Part shown: positions 23,876 to 36,284 of the stretch, one piece after another | Layout: each line of letters opens with the position of its first letter | Numbering within the stretch: position 1 is the stretch's first letter | From: Apostichopus japonicus | Taxonomy: Eukaryota; Echinodermata; Holothuroidea; Aspidochirotida; Stichopodidae | DNA length: 64,000 nucleotides | Reading direction: 5' to 3' | NCBI RefSeq assembly: GCF_037975245.1 | Contig: NC_092561.1 | Span: 14,197,001-14,261,000 of the forward strand | Position numbers and translations under genes: made by a program | Notes under the pieces: model-generated | What the model saw: the letters and a program-made list of their open reading frames with translations, nothing else | Databases searched by the model: none | Told to the model about the DNA's origin: nothing

Positions 23876-25711
23876 AGGTGCCTTCCCATCACCTTCACAA
23901 GTTAATTCAATTTTCTTGGTACACACACGAAACAGGGCCACCATGAGCACAGAGTGGTCGTGATAATTAGTGCACGAAACATCCACATAGCTACACCTGT
24001 AACTTTGACAAGCCAGTGTGGAGACATCCAATTGCCTCACATGCCTCACACCATCTAGGCTACAAGACTCTGAACCATGTAATAAAAGTGGCAGCTCCCG
24101 GGGACAAAACCAGCAATAAAACTCTCGGCAGGAAAAGCGAGCATGTTCAGGTTACCGCTTTCTGCATTGACAATAGTTAAGATATAAAATGTAATGTGAT
24201 CACACTGTGCTGGAATGATAGCCCTGTCAGGTATTTACCGTTTGAAGGTTAAAACCCCCGTTTATAAACTGATTGTCCATGCATGCAGGTTTATACATAG
24301 AAAGGAATAAACTCGGGAAAGACATTCTTGGCATTATGAAAAGTCTAAAATTAAAATGAGAATTCAAACATTAGTAATATTTGGTCAGTGGTATGATAAC
24401 ATAATTAGACAACTCACATTTGAACTTTGCAAAGAGAAATTCAAGCAGTTTTTGTTTGTGATATACAGTATATCCTACAACTAAAGGAGTAATTGAACTC
24501 AAGGCCAAATTTATGGTGGTGGAGAGGGGGGGGGAGGATAGGATGGAAAGGGTTCAATTATAGTACACAGAGCCATTTAGTGATTGCATTGAGCACATTT
24601 CTGGCCATTTCATCATACTGTACATATCGGGACATTTGCCTGAAACAACATTTGGTTTTTCTCAAAAAGAAGTCCCTTTTCTTCTCTGTTTCTATTCTTT
24701 ATCTTTCATCATTGGTGTTTTCTTCTTTAGCTTCATTTTCTTCTTTCTAAATGACATTAATTTCTTCATGCTTTTGAACCCAAATCTAGCATATACTTGC
24801 AAACAATGTAACTTAGGAAAATATTTACCATAATAAAATTTACAGTCCTGAGAAGGGGGAAGGGTGGGGACTTAATGCTAAAACACGAAGAGTTGAAGAG
24901 GTTTAGATGCAGGGATTAATGTTAGTCGTCAAATTTGGTGATGTAGACTTTCTCTTTCAAAAATAATACTACATGGTTCCCGTTTACAAAAACTGCTATT
25001 ATCTTTGCACCTGAATATGTAATTCGCCAAGTTTGCGTAGCATTTAGTGATGAGATACTGGATAAAATGATTCAATTAGAGGAATTGTATATAACTTTAT
25101 CCAGCACATGCAGCTGAAATATGTGACTTCACGATGATTTTTTGCCAAATCGACATTTATCAAAAATTGTCCACTTTTTTTTTGCTTTTGAGCAAAACAA
25201 TATATATCTCTCAATGTAAATTATACTTGCAACCGACATGACTGCCCTGCTAGAGATAAAAGATAAAATTATTCCGCGCACGGCTCACAGAACTGACGAG
25301 CAATACGTGAACTCCTCGATTCCTGCAAATAGAACTTGACCCCTTTGAAATGTTTGCACATCACGTAAACGTCAACCTTGAGCAAACCGAGTTATGCTGA
25401 TACCTTCTACAGTGACGTCAGTTGAGATCGCCTAGACTCATTGTTCAAGCTTCCAGCATGCGAGAATTTATCCAGCTGGTATTATATGAATGTGATGTGA
25501 ATGGAATGAGGAGAAACACATGACTGCTGCAGAAAGGGAAGCTTGAAAAACCTGACACTATATTAGTAACAAAAATGTGGTGTATTATTGCTACCCTACC
25601 CCTGCCCCCTCCCCCTCCCATGTTAACCTACCCTTCACCTGCAGTTATGGTACCAAATGTTTTTTTTTTCATTAGAACTAAGTTATATATTATCATGACA
25701 TCCAGAAAATG

Positions 25712-26135
25712 AAGAGCCTCTATAGTCCCCTATAGTCCCCTATAAGCCTCTATATAGTCCCCTATAGTCCTCTATAGTCTCCTATACTCTCCTATAGTCC
25801 TCTATAAGCCTCTATAGGCCTCTATAGGCCTCTATAGGCCTCTAAAGTCCCCTATAGTCCTCTATAGTCCTCTATAGTCCCCTATAGTCCTCTATAGTCC
25901 TCTTTAGTCCTCTATAGTCCTCTATAGTCCTCTATAGGCCTCTATAATCCCCTATAGTCCTCTATAGTCCCCTATAGTCCCCCTATTCTCTATAGGAGAC
26001 TATAGTCCTCTATCCTCTATAGTCCTCTATAGTCCTCTATAATCCTCTATAGTCTTCTATAGGCATCTATAGTCCCCTATGGTCCTCTATAGTCTCCTAT
26101 AGTCCCCTATAGTCCTCTATCCTCTATAATCCACT
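25712..26135. repeat. 10-bp minisatellite CTATAGTCCT, about 40 copies
   Basis: Decamer array; each unit holds the palindrome CTATAG. Variants are CCCCTATAG, CTATAGGC and CTATAATC. One inverted patch, CTATAGGAGACTATAG, lies near 25990. Confidence 0.97.
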
Positions 26136-26971
26136 ATATCCTTCAGCAATATATCTGCACTGTCTTCTGATGACAACTTATTGAACTTAGGTGAGAAATA
26201 AATGTAATAATGCTGTACAGACTTAACATGAATACATTCTAGTGTTAGCATAAAGAACACACATGAACTAAGCTTATAGTCACACTATCTTCTTTTCTAT
26301 CCTCCTTGCCTCCATTGATAATCTGAAATGGGACATTTCCTCGTCACGGAAAACCTTAACTCATATCAGAGGGATATCACGAGGGATATCACAAGACGCT
26401 GTTCCGTCGGAAATATAAGTTGTATGTACACACATATATGCTGCCAGCTACTCCATAATTGCGTGTGCTCATGAATTGACTGGTAGCAACCTGAGCAATT
26501 ACTACCTCTGATTAGTCAATCAGTAAGTTCTCTAACTCTTAAGACAGGATATCAAGGAAATTCAACCTCATAAACTTGGAAATGACATGTATATCTCGTG
26601 CAGACACCTGAACAGGAGATTGAAAGAAGCTGCTGGCTGATCAATACATAAAGAAAAACAGCTAAATTTATTAGTCAGCTGTAACTCTGGGAGATGTATA
26701 ATTTCTCTCTCTTGCTCAGTAAAACCTCCCAGATATTGAGGTGGCTAATGAACTGTGTTGTATTTCCCATGAATCCAATTTTAGCTATAGTAAGTTCTAA
26801 GACAATATCCCATGAATCCTCCCCCTCCCACGATCTCTGTGAGACCCTGTGCAATCTGATACTGAACTGTATGATATGGGCATGCAAGTCAATTAACTGT
26901 GCACCTGTAGGCTAATTGATTCACTCCAATGGTTTATGAATAAGCAGCGAGTTACTGCACAGACATGATCG

Positions 26972-27432
26972 GAGGGGTACCTGCAGGTACCCTATACATA
27001 TATGTACAGTATGATAGATGAGGTATCTGCAGGTATGCTACATATGTGTGAGGTACCTGCAGAGAAACTATGTATACATGACAGGTAGGTACCTGCAGAT
27101 AAACTATACATATGTGTATGGCAGGTGAGGTACCTATAGGTACCCTGAACATGTTAGGTGAGGTACCAGCATGTACCAAATACATGTATGTGTAGCATAG
27201 ATGAGGTATCTGCAGGTATGCTACCTATGTGTATGACAGGTGAGGTACCTGCAGAGAAACTACGTGTATAAAAGGTAGGTATATACCTGTAGGTACCCTG
27301 TACATATATATATGGTAGGTGAGGTATCTGCAGGTATGCTATATATGTGTATGACAAGTGTCAGGTGAGGTACCTGCAGGTATTCTTTACATGTATTTGT
27401 ATGATAAGTGAGGTACAGTACCTGCAGGTATG
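26972..27432. repeat. Palindrome-bearing minisatellite, array 1
   Basis: Units of about 38-60 bp around GGTGAGGTACCTGCAGGTATG and CTACATATGTGTATGACA. The core TACCTGCAGGTA is a perfect 12-bp palindrome, extended at 26975-26992 to GGGTACCTGCAGGTACCC. More diverged than array 2, which shares the unit. Confidence 0.93.
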
Positions 27433-28431
27433 CGGCTTTCGATGTCATACAAACAAATATTATTTGCAACGTACTCTCTGCCTCTGGTTTAATTCACTTA
27501 ATTAATTGAAGACTACTAATTATCATGAATGTCAATCAATACTGTATATGTACTTATACATGATTAATTCAAATGTGCAGAACATGTGTGAAAGTCTTCA
27601 AAGTACAGTACATACAAAAAGAAACTGTTCACAAAGTTGTATATAAACCACACAATGTACAGCCCAACATTGAAAATATGTTTTCTCCACGTTCACTTAA
27701 AGAGACAGGCTTTGCTTGCTGAGAAGGATTTAATGAGTACAGAAATCAATACAGTAGATGTTAATGAAAAGGTTCACTTCAACTAACAGTTCAAATTAAT
27801 TGTTAAACATTAACAAAAGCACCAGATACACAGATAAGTCAGTTTACATCTTTCAATTTTTCTTAACCCATTCATAAATTGAGGAAGGCGGAAAACCAGG
27901 AAGAACCAACAAAACATAAGCTCTCCAGATTCACCTTTCAAAAGCAACTGTTTAGCCTTGCATACAACTCAAGTGCTATTGTAGTATCATCTCAAGCTGT
28001 CTCTTTGATGGATGCACTTTTACCCTTAGAGGATACTTAACTACTATGAATAACTTAATGTGCTTAATTTCCTGTACCATAGTGAAAATGGCTGGGCTAC
28101 TTTCATGTTCAGTTGAAATCCATTTGGATAAGGACAATGAGTTTCACAAGATTATGTTTATAACCTAGCACTAATACACACTTTGCATGTACACGCACTC
28201 ACACACTACACATGTGCTGTACACACTGTGAGAATATGCCAAAATGCCACGGTCATGGCGACAAATTGCGGAATTTCAAAGTGTGATAAATCAGCTAATT
28301 TTGAACTGAAATTTTCAGAATATGCTTATTTTATGGTGTTTGAAGCATACAATAAATTTTGGTAATTTTTTAAAGAGGTCAAACTACAACATACTCCCAA
28401 ATTTGGTGATTTGATATGGAATGACCCATAT

Positions 28432-28772
28432 TATGACAGGTGAGGTACCTGCAGATATGCTACATATGTGTATGACCGTTGAGGTACCTGCAGATATGCT
28501 TCATATGTGTACAGTATGACAGGTGAGGTACCTGCAGGTATGCTACATATGTGTACAGTATGACAGGTGAGGTACCTGCAGGTATGCTACATATGTGTAC
28601 AGTATGACAGGTGAGGTACAGTACCTGCAGCTACCCTACATACATATGTGTATGACAGGTGAGGTATACTGTAACTGCAGGTATGCTACATATGTGTATG
28701 ACAGGTGAGGTACCTGCAGATATGCTACATATGTGTATGACAGGTGAGGTACCTGCAGGTATGCTACATATA
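28432..28772. repeat. Palindrome-bearing minisatellite, array 2
   Basis: About eight copies of a 39-46 bp unit, GACAGGTGAGGTACCTGCAG then GTATGCTACATATGTGTA, the same family as 26972-27432, separated from it by 1 kb of unique sequence. Each unit has a plus-strand CAGGTGAG that mimics a splice donor, antisense to PDE3. Confidence 0.93.
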
Positions 28773-28839
28773 GCTAAGGTTCATACATTAAATACATGGA
28801 GAAAAAGTCGAAAAATAATCCACCCAAAAATGAATGATG

Positions 28840-28975
28840 TAGACACTTTTGGTGGTAGAATAAGAAGGGCATTGCACATTGCTTAAAATAGGTTACCAGT
28901 TAATTCTAGGCAAGGTAGGATGAGAGTGCTAAGGTTGTGGGGAGACAGGTAAGCGAGGACCGTAGTAAATATATG
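28840..28975 (+). mobile_element. Dispersed element R, long subtype
   Basis: Begins GTAGACACTTTTGGTGGTAG, contains GAAGGGCATTG and GGTTACCAGTTAATTCTAGG, and ends GGGGAGACAGGTAAGCGAGG then a GTAAATATA tail. Similar copies occur at 44402, 45320 (inverted), 47993 and 51507. No coding capacity; class unknown. Confidence 0.7.
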
Positions 28976-29053
28976 CACCACGATATAGGCCTACATTTAT
29001 ACATATAACACACAATACACATGTAAACACAAGGAAGACAATCCATGACTTAC

Positions 29054-29455
29054 GGGTTTCCTTCGTTTTAGAGGACAAGAATTACTCCTACGAGGACGGA
29101 ATTTTTCACTGACGCACTCCTGGCTCTGATCCGCCTCATCCGGATCAAGATCAGACCTGGAGTCGTCTTCATCTTTAGTCTCCATCTCCTCCGCAACATT
29201 TTCTAATTTTTTCATCCTACCGACTTTCCGAAACGGGTAAACCTGAACTGGTGGCAGTGTGCTCTTGGGTAGATCATCTTTGCCCTCGGTCGAATCCGGC
29301 TCAAAATTAAATTGACAGTTTTCAATTTTCTGGTGAGTAGGGGACCAATCCAGAAGCTTCACCATTTTCGTATGGGCAGATTTCTTAGTCTTTGCTAAAG
29401 CTTTTAAAATGTCCTCCTTGTGGATGTGGCCAGTGTGTGACTTGAGAAGTTCCAT
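29054..29455 (-). CDS. PDE3: PDE3 candidate first coding exon (134 residues)
   Basis: A 402-nt open frame starting at ATG 29455-29453 and ending at a perfect gtaagt donor (29053-29048), phase 0, so it can splice in frame to exon 2. An in-frame TAA lies 18 nt upstream of the ATG, which supports this Met as the true start. The protein begins MELLKSHTGHIHKEDILKAL, is charged and hydrophilic, has an acidic run (EEMETKDEDDSRSDLDPDEAD) and ends with RPRRSNSCPLKRRKP. The last block weakly resembles the RRRSSC region ahead of the conserved part of vertebrate PDE3. No transmembrane segment or signal peptide is present. Its link to PDE3 rests on strand, phase and position, not on clear homology; it could be an alternative N-terminus. 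Confidence 0.6.
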
Positions 29456-32089
29456 TTTCCAAAATATATGTTAATCGTGTAGTGAATCAGATGGCAAAAC
29501 AGCAGGAGGCCGGCAGAAACTTTACCAGTACATGGGAAACACTTTCATAAATACCTCTCTTTTTATAAAACTTTGAAATTTTGATATATGTCTTCTCTCT
29601 ATACTAAGATGAAACAGAACTATTTATCTATCTGAGTTGGGTAAATCTGGGTGAATCTTTAACTTTCCAAACTAATACGACTATCTTTACAAAATTCCAA
29701 AGTCCAGGATAATTCTTCCAGTTGGAAAACGACCCCGAAATACAGCAGTGTGTGAGACGGATCCCCGTGTTAGTATTATCCACAAGTCCTAAGTATATGA
29801 ATTTACACTCCGCTTGCAGCTACAGCCCATCCTGAACTGCATAGCACTTTATAGCACAGATCGTAACCACTTTCCAGACAGAAAAGTTACTCAAGTTATT
29901 TTTATTTTTTTTCCCCCTCAGATGAGCCAAATATATCAGCTGGCAAAGTGGGTCTTTATATGATAGTCACACAGTCTTTAATTTGACAAGTAGAAAATGG
30001 ATGGTAGAGCCGTACAGACAATCTATTCAATGAGTTGTGTAATAAGAGTCTTCCTGTGCCATTCTATTGGCTTTAATTAGTCTCATCCTCTCTCTTGCAT
30101 ACCGTTTAAAAATGACCTGTGGACGTGTATGTGGTCCATAAAGAAAGTTTCAGGCCAACAGATTCTGGCCGACAGTCGTAAAACACAACCCCAAAATATC
30201 TCAGAACTATTAACAACTTTGGCACATGTATATATTTGCTGTCAAAATTGAATACAGGTGAAATAAATTATGCAGGGTAAGTAAGAAATACTTCATATGG
30301 GCATAACTACAGATTGCAAACTTCGAGTAACCCCTGTACCATAATAACATTCAAACGATCGGAATTTTTGAGGAGATGATATGGATGTATATTGTATACT
30401 GACACAAAATTTGTCAAACCGGTCAGAAATTCTCACGACATTTTGATGTAAGAAAGTTAGAGGGTCTGATGTTCAGGTAGCAGGGATTATTTCGAGGCTA
30501 TAAACTGAAGCCAAAACAAACTGAGAACATGTGAAGAGAGACAGTTGGACAGACAACTAAATTGGACAATAATTGCTCCATCCATCAATTGTCTAAATTA
30601 CTTGTCCTGTCCATCTGAGGTGCAGAAGCTGCTCAGATTCCCTCTTGGTGCAGTGGTGGTGGTGGCCACAGGTACTGCATGGTTTTTAGCGAGGCGCCTA
30701 ATGTACCACTTGTAATTTTAAGGGACAAGTGTCGCCATTTGGAATCACTATGCAGAAGTAGCCATTTATGGTCAGTTCACCGTTGTTGGTGACTACGGTA
30801 ACCACATTGGACAACCACTAGAGATAATATACCTTAGATTCTTAACAGTAGAGCCTTGGTTACTGTCCTTATAAACGAGAGCTTATAGAAACAGACGGAT
30901 CTACGTAGATTGGGCCTGATATAGCTATCTGCTGCACCATTGGGCCTACGATACAGGAATTGGAATGTCAAATGTATATGAATCAATCAAGGCGGTCAGT
31001 TATAGGGAGAAACCATTGAAACTGCAAGGACAGAGACTTTAAACCGGATCTGGAGTTCATTGGAATTGGCGGACCGGTGCATATATAGTTACGGGATCAG
31101 AATCGCCAGAGTTTGCCCGAGGCAATTGAAGAGCTGCGTCCAAAGGTGAACGACTATCTCAAAACCACTTCTTAGGAGCTCATGAAAGACCACGAGACGA
31201 GGCAAGGTGGCTGCGGGAGATGATTTGTTGAGGAGAAGTGGAGAATATCTCTCATAGAGGAGGAAGATCTACCCAGTTTTGTTCTACTCAGAGATGGAGA
31301 CTTAATTTTGAGGATGACAATTTTTGTCCCTGACAATGCACAAACCTGAATCCCTTCCATGAACACGTTAACGGTCGGCAATAAATTCACAACTTGTTTT
31401 ATCCCGCTCCTAGTATGGCCAAATACACAGAACAAACCGTGCATTTAATTACTGATTTTCCATTTCTTGGACAATATTTCCGATGCCAAGAAAATGAAGA
31501 ATTAACACATCGTGTAAGCATGTTAACACCAAGCACCCGTTCATATCACCATCAAGGAGCATAGCTTTAATACTACGAGAGCTACCTGTTCGTCAGTGAA
31601 ACTAGAAAATGACCCCATTTTGTGACAAGGGACCATGAACACGCATGTTAGCAGATATGGTCTGAAGATATTTAGAATCCCCTACAGCATAAAGATGGGG
31701 AACAAACAGCTGGAAGAACCCCCGAAAGATCTTATAGCAATCATAGCATCAATCTCCATATGACCTAGTTGACATACAAGGAAATTGTAGCTCAATATTT
31801 GTTATTATTATTTTATTTTATTGTTTGGAATCCTCATTGCCATTGTACAGTGGTAATTATTAGTATTAGGTTTGTCTGATGATTACACCTAGTTTTCATT
31901 TGAAAAGTGAATACAAACACAGAGGATGCATGGTGGCAATAGAGTACTCATAAAACTTTACAAATGCCAAGACAGTGTTGAAACAACCAGAGGTATTTTT
32001 ATCACCATCAAGGCCCCCAGGGTAGACCTGCACCCAGCTCCTATATTCATACACAGCTTTAACACTACAAGTAACACCTGTTGGAAAGT
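29456..32089. other. Non-coding region upstream of PDE3 exon 1
   Basis: No gene recognised. A weak similarity to the spacer before gypsy-type integrase (frame reading VLLRDGDLILRMTIFVPDNA at about 31262-31345, plus strand) is too short to call. The rest is ordinary AT-rich DNA. Confidence 0.5.
29561..29570 (-). promoter_or_regulatory. Possible TATA box upstream of PDE3 exon 1
   Basis: On the minus strand the sequence reads TTTTATAAAA about 106 nt upstream of the candidate start codon. That would put transcription start near 29535 and leave a short leader. In AT-rich DNA this match could easily be chance. Confidence 0.2.
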
Positions 32090-32785
32090 ATTAAACCATG
32101 TACTCAATCATTTGATGACACATGAAACCATACACTCACTCATGTGATGACACATTAAACCATGCAATCACTCATGTGATGCCACAATAAGCAATGCACT
32201 CGCCCATGTGATGCCACATTAAACCATGCAATCAATCATGTGATGACACATTGAACAATGCACTCACTCATGTGATGCCACATTAAACCTTGCACTGACT
32301 CATGTGATGACACATTGAACAATGCACTCACTCATGTGATGCCACATTAAACCTTGCACTCACTCATGTGATGACATATTAAACCATGCAATCACTCATG
32401 TGATGACACATTAACAATGTACTCACTCATGTGATGCCACATTAAACCATGCACTCACTCATGTGATGATACATTGAACAATGCACTCACTCATGTGATG
32501 CCACATTAAACCTTGCACTCACTCATGTGATGACACATTAAACCATGCACTCACTCATGTGATGCCACATTAAACCCTGCACTCACTCATGTGATGACAC
32601 ATTAAACCATGCAATCACTCATGTGATGACACATTAAACAATGCACTCACTCATGTGATGACACATTTAACCATGCATTCACTCATGTGATTACACATTA
32701 AACCCTGCACTAACTCATGTGATGACACATTAAAACATGCACTCACTCATGTGATGACACATTAAGCAATGCACTCGCCCAATGA
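32090..32785. repeat. 32-bp minisatellite, about 22 copies
   Basis: Unit CATTAAACCATGCACTCACT then CATGTGATGACA. Two alternating variants (GATGACACATT and GATGCCACATT) give a loose 64-bp pattern. Confidence 0.96.
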
Positions 32786-33251
32786 ACATTGTAAATTACT
32801 GGAGGACATACAAACTACCAATAGGGAGAATACATAGGAAGTAATTGAAAACTGATTCATCTATGGTTGGGACTGCCTTCCAGGTCCCCCATCCATCGCA
32901 TTCGTCACATCCAGGTCGTCCAGCCTTTCCTACAGTAGTTTTGATGTGTATTTACGAGCTGACTCAGACAAATGTCTGGAGGACCGCTTTCATAGCAAGC
33001 ATGGATTACCATTTGATCTTGTCAACAAAATAAGCAAACAGGAACTGATCAATTTACTTCAATACATGAATGTTTTACTCTTAAGAAATCATTGCTCACT
33101 GCTTCTAGTGGATGAATATAGGCTTTAGTCACCAAATGTTACATACCAAGGAAAAAGAAACATTTATGTGCTGGGAATGTCTCTAAAGCTATTCTGATTT
33201 TCATGATCTTCACCTTTAAAATAAGTTTGCATCTCTGGACTGCTCCTTTAA

Positions 33252-33540
33252 AGGCTAAATTGACAACAACGATCCCAGAAAATACATACACAGCTTGCTA
33301 CCGTCGGTAATTAGACACTCTAGAGTGTACAGTCAGTACATACAACTGTGGTCAATACCCACAGCACAGTGAACAAACGATACAGTGATGGACATCTCAG
33401 GTCCAGCTAAAGATTACAAGGTATCACATTTCATTACTGTCTGCATTTTGGAGCGACACAAACAAAACTTCACTTGCATGTAACGGAAAGTTAACTTTTT
33501 CAGAGCGCAGCACACGGTTTGGGGCGAGTCTTCAATGCCT
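33252..33540 (+). mobile_element. TTAA-flanked MITE, family 1, copy 2
   Basis: Shares CACAGCTTGCTACCGTC, CAGTCAGTACATA, GATGGACATCTCAGGTCCAG and the right end GGGGCGAGTCTTCAATGCCT with the copy at 6527. TTAA is present on both sides (33248-33251 and 33541-33544). The left inverted repeat is eroded. Confidence 0.7.
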
Positions 33541-33544
33541 TTAA

Positions 33545-34920
33545 CTGATTCATCCACAGTCTAGGGCCAATACTACCTCAAACACATATACCCAAATGTC
33601 TGAAAGATTACTTAGTGTTGTGTGTGTGTGCTTATTTAACACAAATTATTACAGTATGTGAAATGCAGATTTTAATTCTGTGCTTCCAGCAAAACCTTCC
33701 CTTTACTTTAGCTAATTTAGTGTTTATTTGGCACCATGTGGATGGTTTATTAATGTTCAAGTCATTCTGTGTACCTTTGCTATGTTATGTTACAGCTTCA
33801 TTACTTCCACCCAATCAGAATGCAAGAAACGGACATATATATGTCAACTTTATTCAACGTACGCCAATTTCTTTCACGTGTGACTGTTTCTTCCAATCAA
33901 GAACCTTAAACGTTCACATACATGTGAGAAAGACTCATTCCTCTCATGAGAGTCTGAAAACTGATGAATGCAAATTTAATTCGACATCAACAAAATATTC
34001 CAATCAAACCTGTTGATGCTGAAGGAGTAGATGAGAAAAACAAGAAAGAGTCATTTTGTGGGCAAATCATCAGATTTGGATATATGACTAATATTTGTCC
34101 TATGAGAGCACTGACAAAGAGAAATTTAATTTGACAAATCTATGTCGATTTTAGGACAGATGGCTTGCAAGGTGCACAGAAGTAGCTGAAAGTACCACCG
34201 GGTTATGGTAGGTGAAATTAAGTAACACACACATGTTATGACATGTGAGCAACAGTGACTACACATTGATCACATGTGATGCCACGTTGTGAAGACAGGA
34301 AGATGTTACCGATGGGAGCATACACGGGCATGAATAGAATTAAGGAATGATTCATCCACAGCGGGAATCTTTCCCAGGTCTCGGCCGGTCCCATTTGTCA
34401 CACAACGTCGTCGAACCCATCTTAGGTTGAACCGGGGAGCCTTTTACACGAGCTTACTGAAACAAATTGCATGAAATGCTTGTCCTTTCTTTGCTAGCGA
34501 TCGTGGCTTGCCAAATTGCCATGTGACCTTGCAAAGGGAAACAGGAAATCCCCGATTTACTTCGGGGACTGTTTTGAATCCTTGATCTAATCAAGAGTTT
34601 ATAGACTTGTTCGCACTTGTCAATATTTCATGTTTTTGACAACTACATTGCCTCGCCAGTTGCAGTGCTGCCTGGTAGGGGAATATATAGTATACAGCGG
34701 TTTTAATGTTGTTATGGTACTGTAGTTTAAAGACTTCACTGAAGGCTTCTATTAGCTCTTCAGCTAAATAACTCGTTCACATTTGGGAATGCGAGGCGGA
34801 TCATGCTTCTGGAGATCTTCAGTTGTATCTTACCCTTGTTATTACTGAATACACCAAGATCCACGAGAGTAGAGGAAAGGTGTACTTAAATACTATAACT
34901 ACATAATGTATGTAATTTGT
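33545..34920. other. Non-coding region
   Basis: An open frame at 33615-34016 has no recognisable motif, no supporting splice sites and AT-driven composition, so it is not called a gene. Nothing else seen. Confidence 0.5.
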
Positions 34921-35105
34921 ATTTTAGATCCTCCTGCAAGCAGGAACTCGCGAAGGAGCCTCATTGGCTTATCAAAGCCGCAAGCTGACCGAAGTCAGTC
35001 TCTTATATTCATATTTAACGATCATGATTATGAATTGTCAATTGTCAACAACTCTTTTAACTGGACGACATACATTAATCTTGGAGTGACCCGGATCTTG
35101 GACTT
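34921..35105 (-). mobile_element. SINE family B, copy
   Basis: About 85-90% like 15029-15195 over the shared part (GCAAGCAGGAACTCGCGAAG, AAGCTGACCGAAGTCAGTCT, GAATTGTCAATTGTCAACAA). The tRNA-like head at the right end is eroded (GGAGTGACCCGGATC). Confidence 0.65.
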
Positions 35106-36284
35106 GGACTTGGACTCGGAATGTTGGACTTATCTTAAACAATGACCATTCCTTTATTGACGCTGATCCACCACCCATTTAAAATTTGTGGACGCGTCCG
35201 GGGTCAGCTTGATCACCTGCCAGAGGGACAGCAAGATCCTGATTGTCCTTGCGTTCTCAAATGTGCAAACAAGGCCTTAGAGAACGTGGCTCAATTAGCA
35301 ATGCTACAGCTGCAGTACCTGAGACGAGTGTACAATTATTCTGCATAAATTTTACACGTACAAACACCGACATGGAAGGGGTGATCCTGAATGAAAGAGA
35401 ACCCAAAGCTCACCAGTTTGGTTATTTATGAAGGATGATACTAACTGTACCTGTCTCCTGTATGTATGCACTCTAATCTACCCTAGCCTATCAAAACTGG
35501 TAACACATTCTTACACAGCTCCCCCGATGACCCTCTCCCAGTTCACTGCCCTCCTCCTTCCAAGTAAACCATTCGGTAGTCTAAAAAGGCGCAATTTTAG
35601 AACACGATTTCATCATTCAAATCTTGTCTAGTCTTACGTTTTCAGTGGACTTTTTTTGTCTCGTGACCAGAAGGAAGTCCTCTCCACCCAGGCTCGTCCA
35701 CAAATTCAAAGTCCATGGGATACATTAAGAAACAAGGATATTGGGGGCATATTGTTGCACGAATGTTATCAGTTTGAATAGTCTTTGGTAGATCAGAAAA
35801 GATTTATATGTCAAAGAATGAAGCATAAAAACTGAGCCTTAACTAAATCTCATTAAATCACATTGTGTAATGCACAATATTGCGCGGTCAGTTTGCGATA
35901 TCAGAGCTGCATGCAAGCACTTTCATAAAATCCTATTAACTTTTTATTGGATTACATCAGACAGAGAAACGTGCTCCATCGTCCATGAGAGACAAACAAG
36001 CCTCCAATTATCCTGGAGTTACCAACCAAGACAACATTTAACTGAGACATTTGCTCCTTAGATAAGCCGATATGAATCGCCGGGTAAGAAACACTGTAAC
36101 CTAATATTATCGAGTGATAGGCGCGATCGCCGTCAGTCAATTACAAAGATATAAACATCTTTCAAACCTCTTTTTATGGCTGTTTATAGCAAAATTAGAG
36201 GTTTCATGAATTTGAGCAATAGCAAAGGAAGTAACCAATACAAACAGTTACAAGTTACACATTTTGACTCTCTTTCAAAAACAT
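35106..36284. other. Non-coding region
   Basis: Short open frames (for example 35142-35348) carry no recognisable domain. No repeats or RNA genes seen. Confidence 0.5.

Larger units (their letters stand above)
15701..29053 (-). other. PDE3: PDE3 intron 1
   Basis: A 13.4-kb intron, if exon 1 joins exon 2 directly. Small extra exons cannot be excluded by eye. Elements found inside are listed separately. Stretches 16576-17672, 18424-19745, 19835-20799, 23171-23689, 23876-25711, 26136-26971 and 27433-28431 show no gene or clear element beyond poly-C or poly-G runs near 18868 and 19712 and a C-rich stretch near 25600. Confidence 0.7.
1901..29455 (-). other. PDE3: PDE3 gene, 5' half (five coding exons, 3' end outside window)
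   Basis: Family knowledge: PDE3 enzymes hydrolyse cAMP (and cGMP slowly, which makes cGMP a competitive inhibitor) to the 5'-nucleoside monophosphate, usually at ER or plasma membranes or in the cytosol. Seen here: five exons in one orientation with GT/AG borders and compatible phases (0, 0, 1, 0, 0), total 1476 nt or 492 codons. The product runs from a starting Met through a Ser-rich regulatory region to the conserved WxFPIFEL block that opens the catalytic region. The metal-binding HD motifs are not in the window and must lie to the left of position 1. Introns are about 13.4, 10.0, 0.7 and 2.0 kb. Exons 2 and 3 resemble vertebrate PDE3B more than PDE3A by eye, but an invertebrate single-copy PDE3 would predate that split. 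Confidence 0.93.

Noticed and set aside
26952-27469. Minus-strand frames with YLQVPHL repeats
   Set aside because: Translation of the palindromic minisatellite.
31190-31350. Possible gypsy-type pol remnant (VLLRDGDLILRMTIFVPDNA, plus strand)
   Set aside because: Resembles the spacer before integrase only loosely, is about 40 codons long, and no RT, RNase H or integrase motif is nearby.
31172-31444. 90-codon minus-strand open frame (MHGLFCVFGHTRSG...)
   Set aside because: No recognisable domain; a Ser-rich stretch and a weak donor-like CAGGTTTGT are not enough. It overlaps the equally weak plus-strand frame.
32090-32785. CRISPR array
   Set aside because: Units are head-to-tail without unique spacers and the context is eukaryotic; it is a minisatellite. 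The same applies to the 36.3-kb array.
33615-34016. 133-codon plus-strand open frame
   Set aside because: No motif, no splice context, composition typical of AT-rich chance frames.
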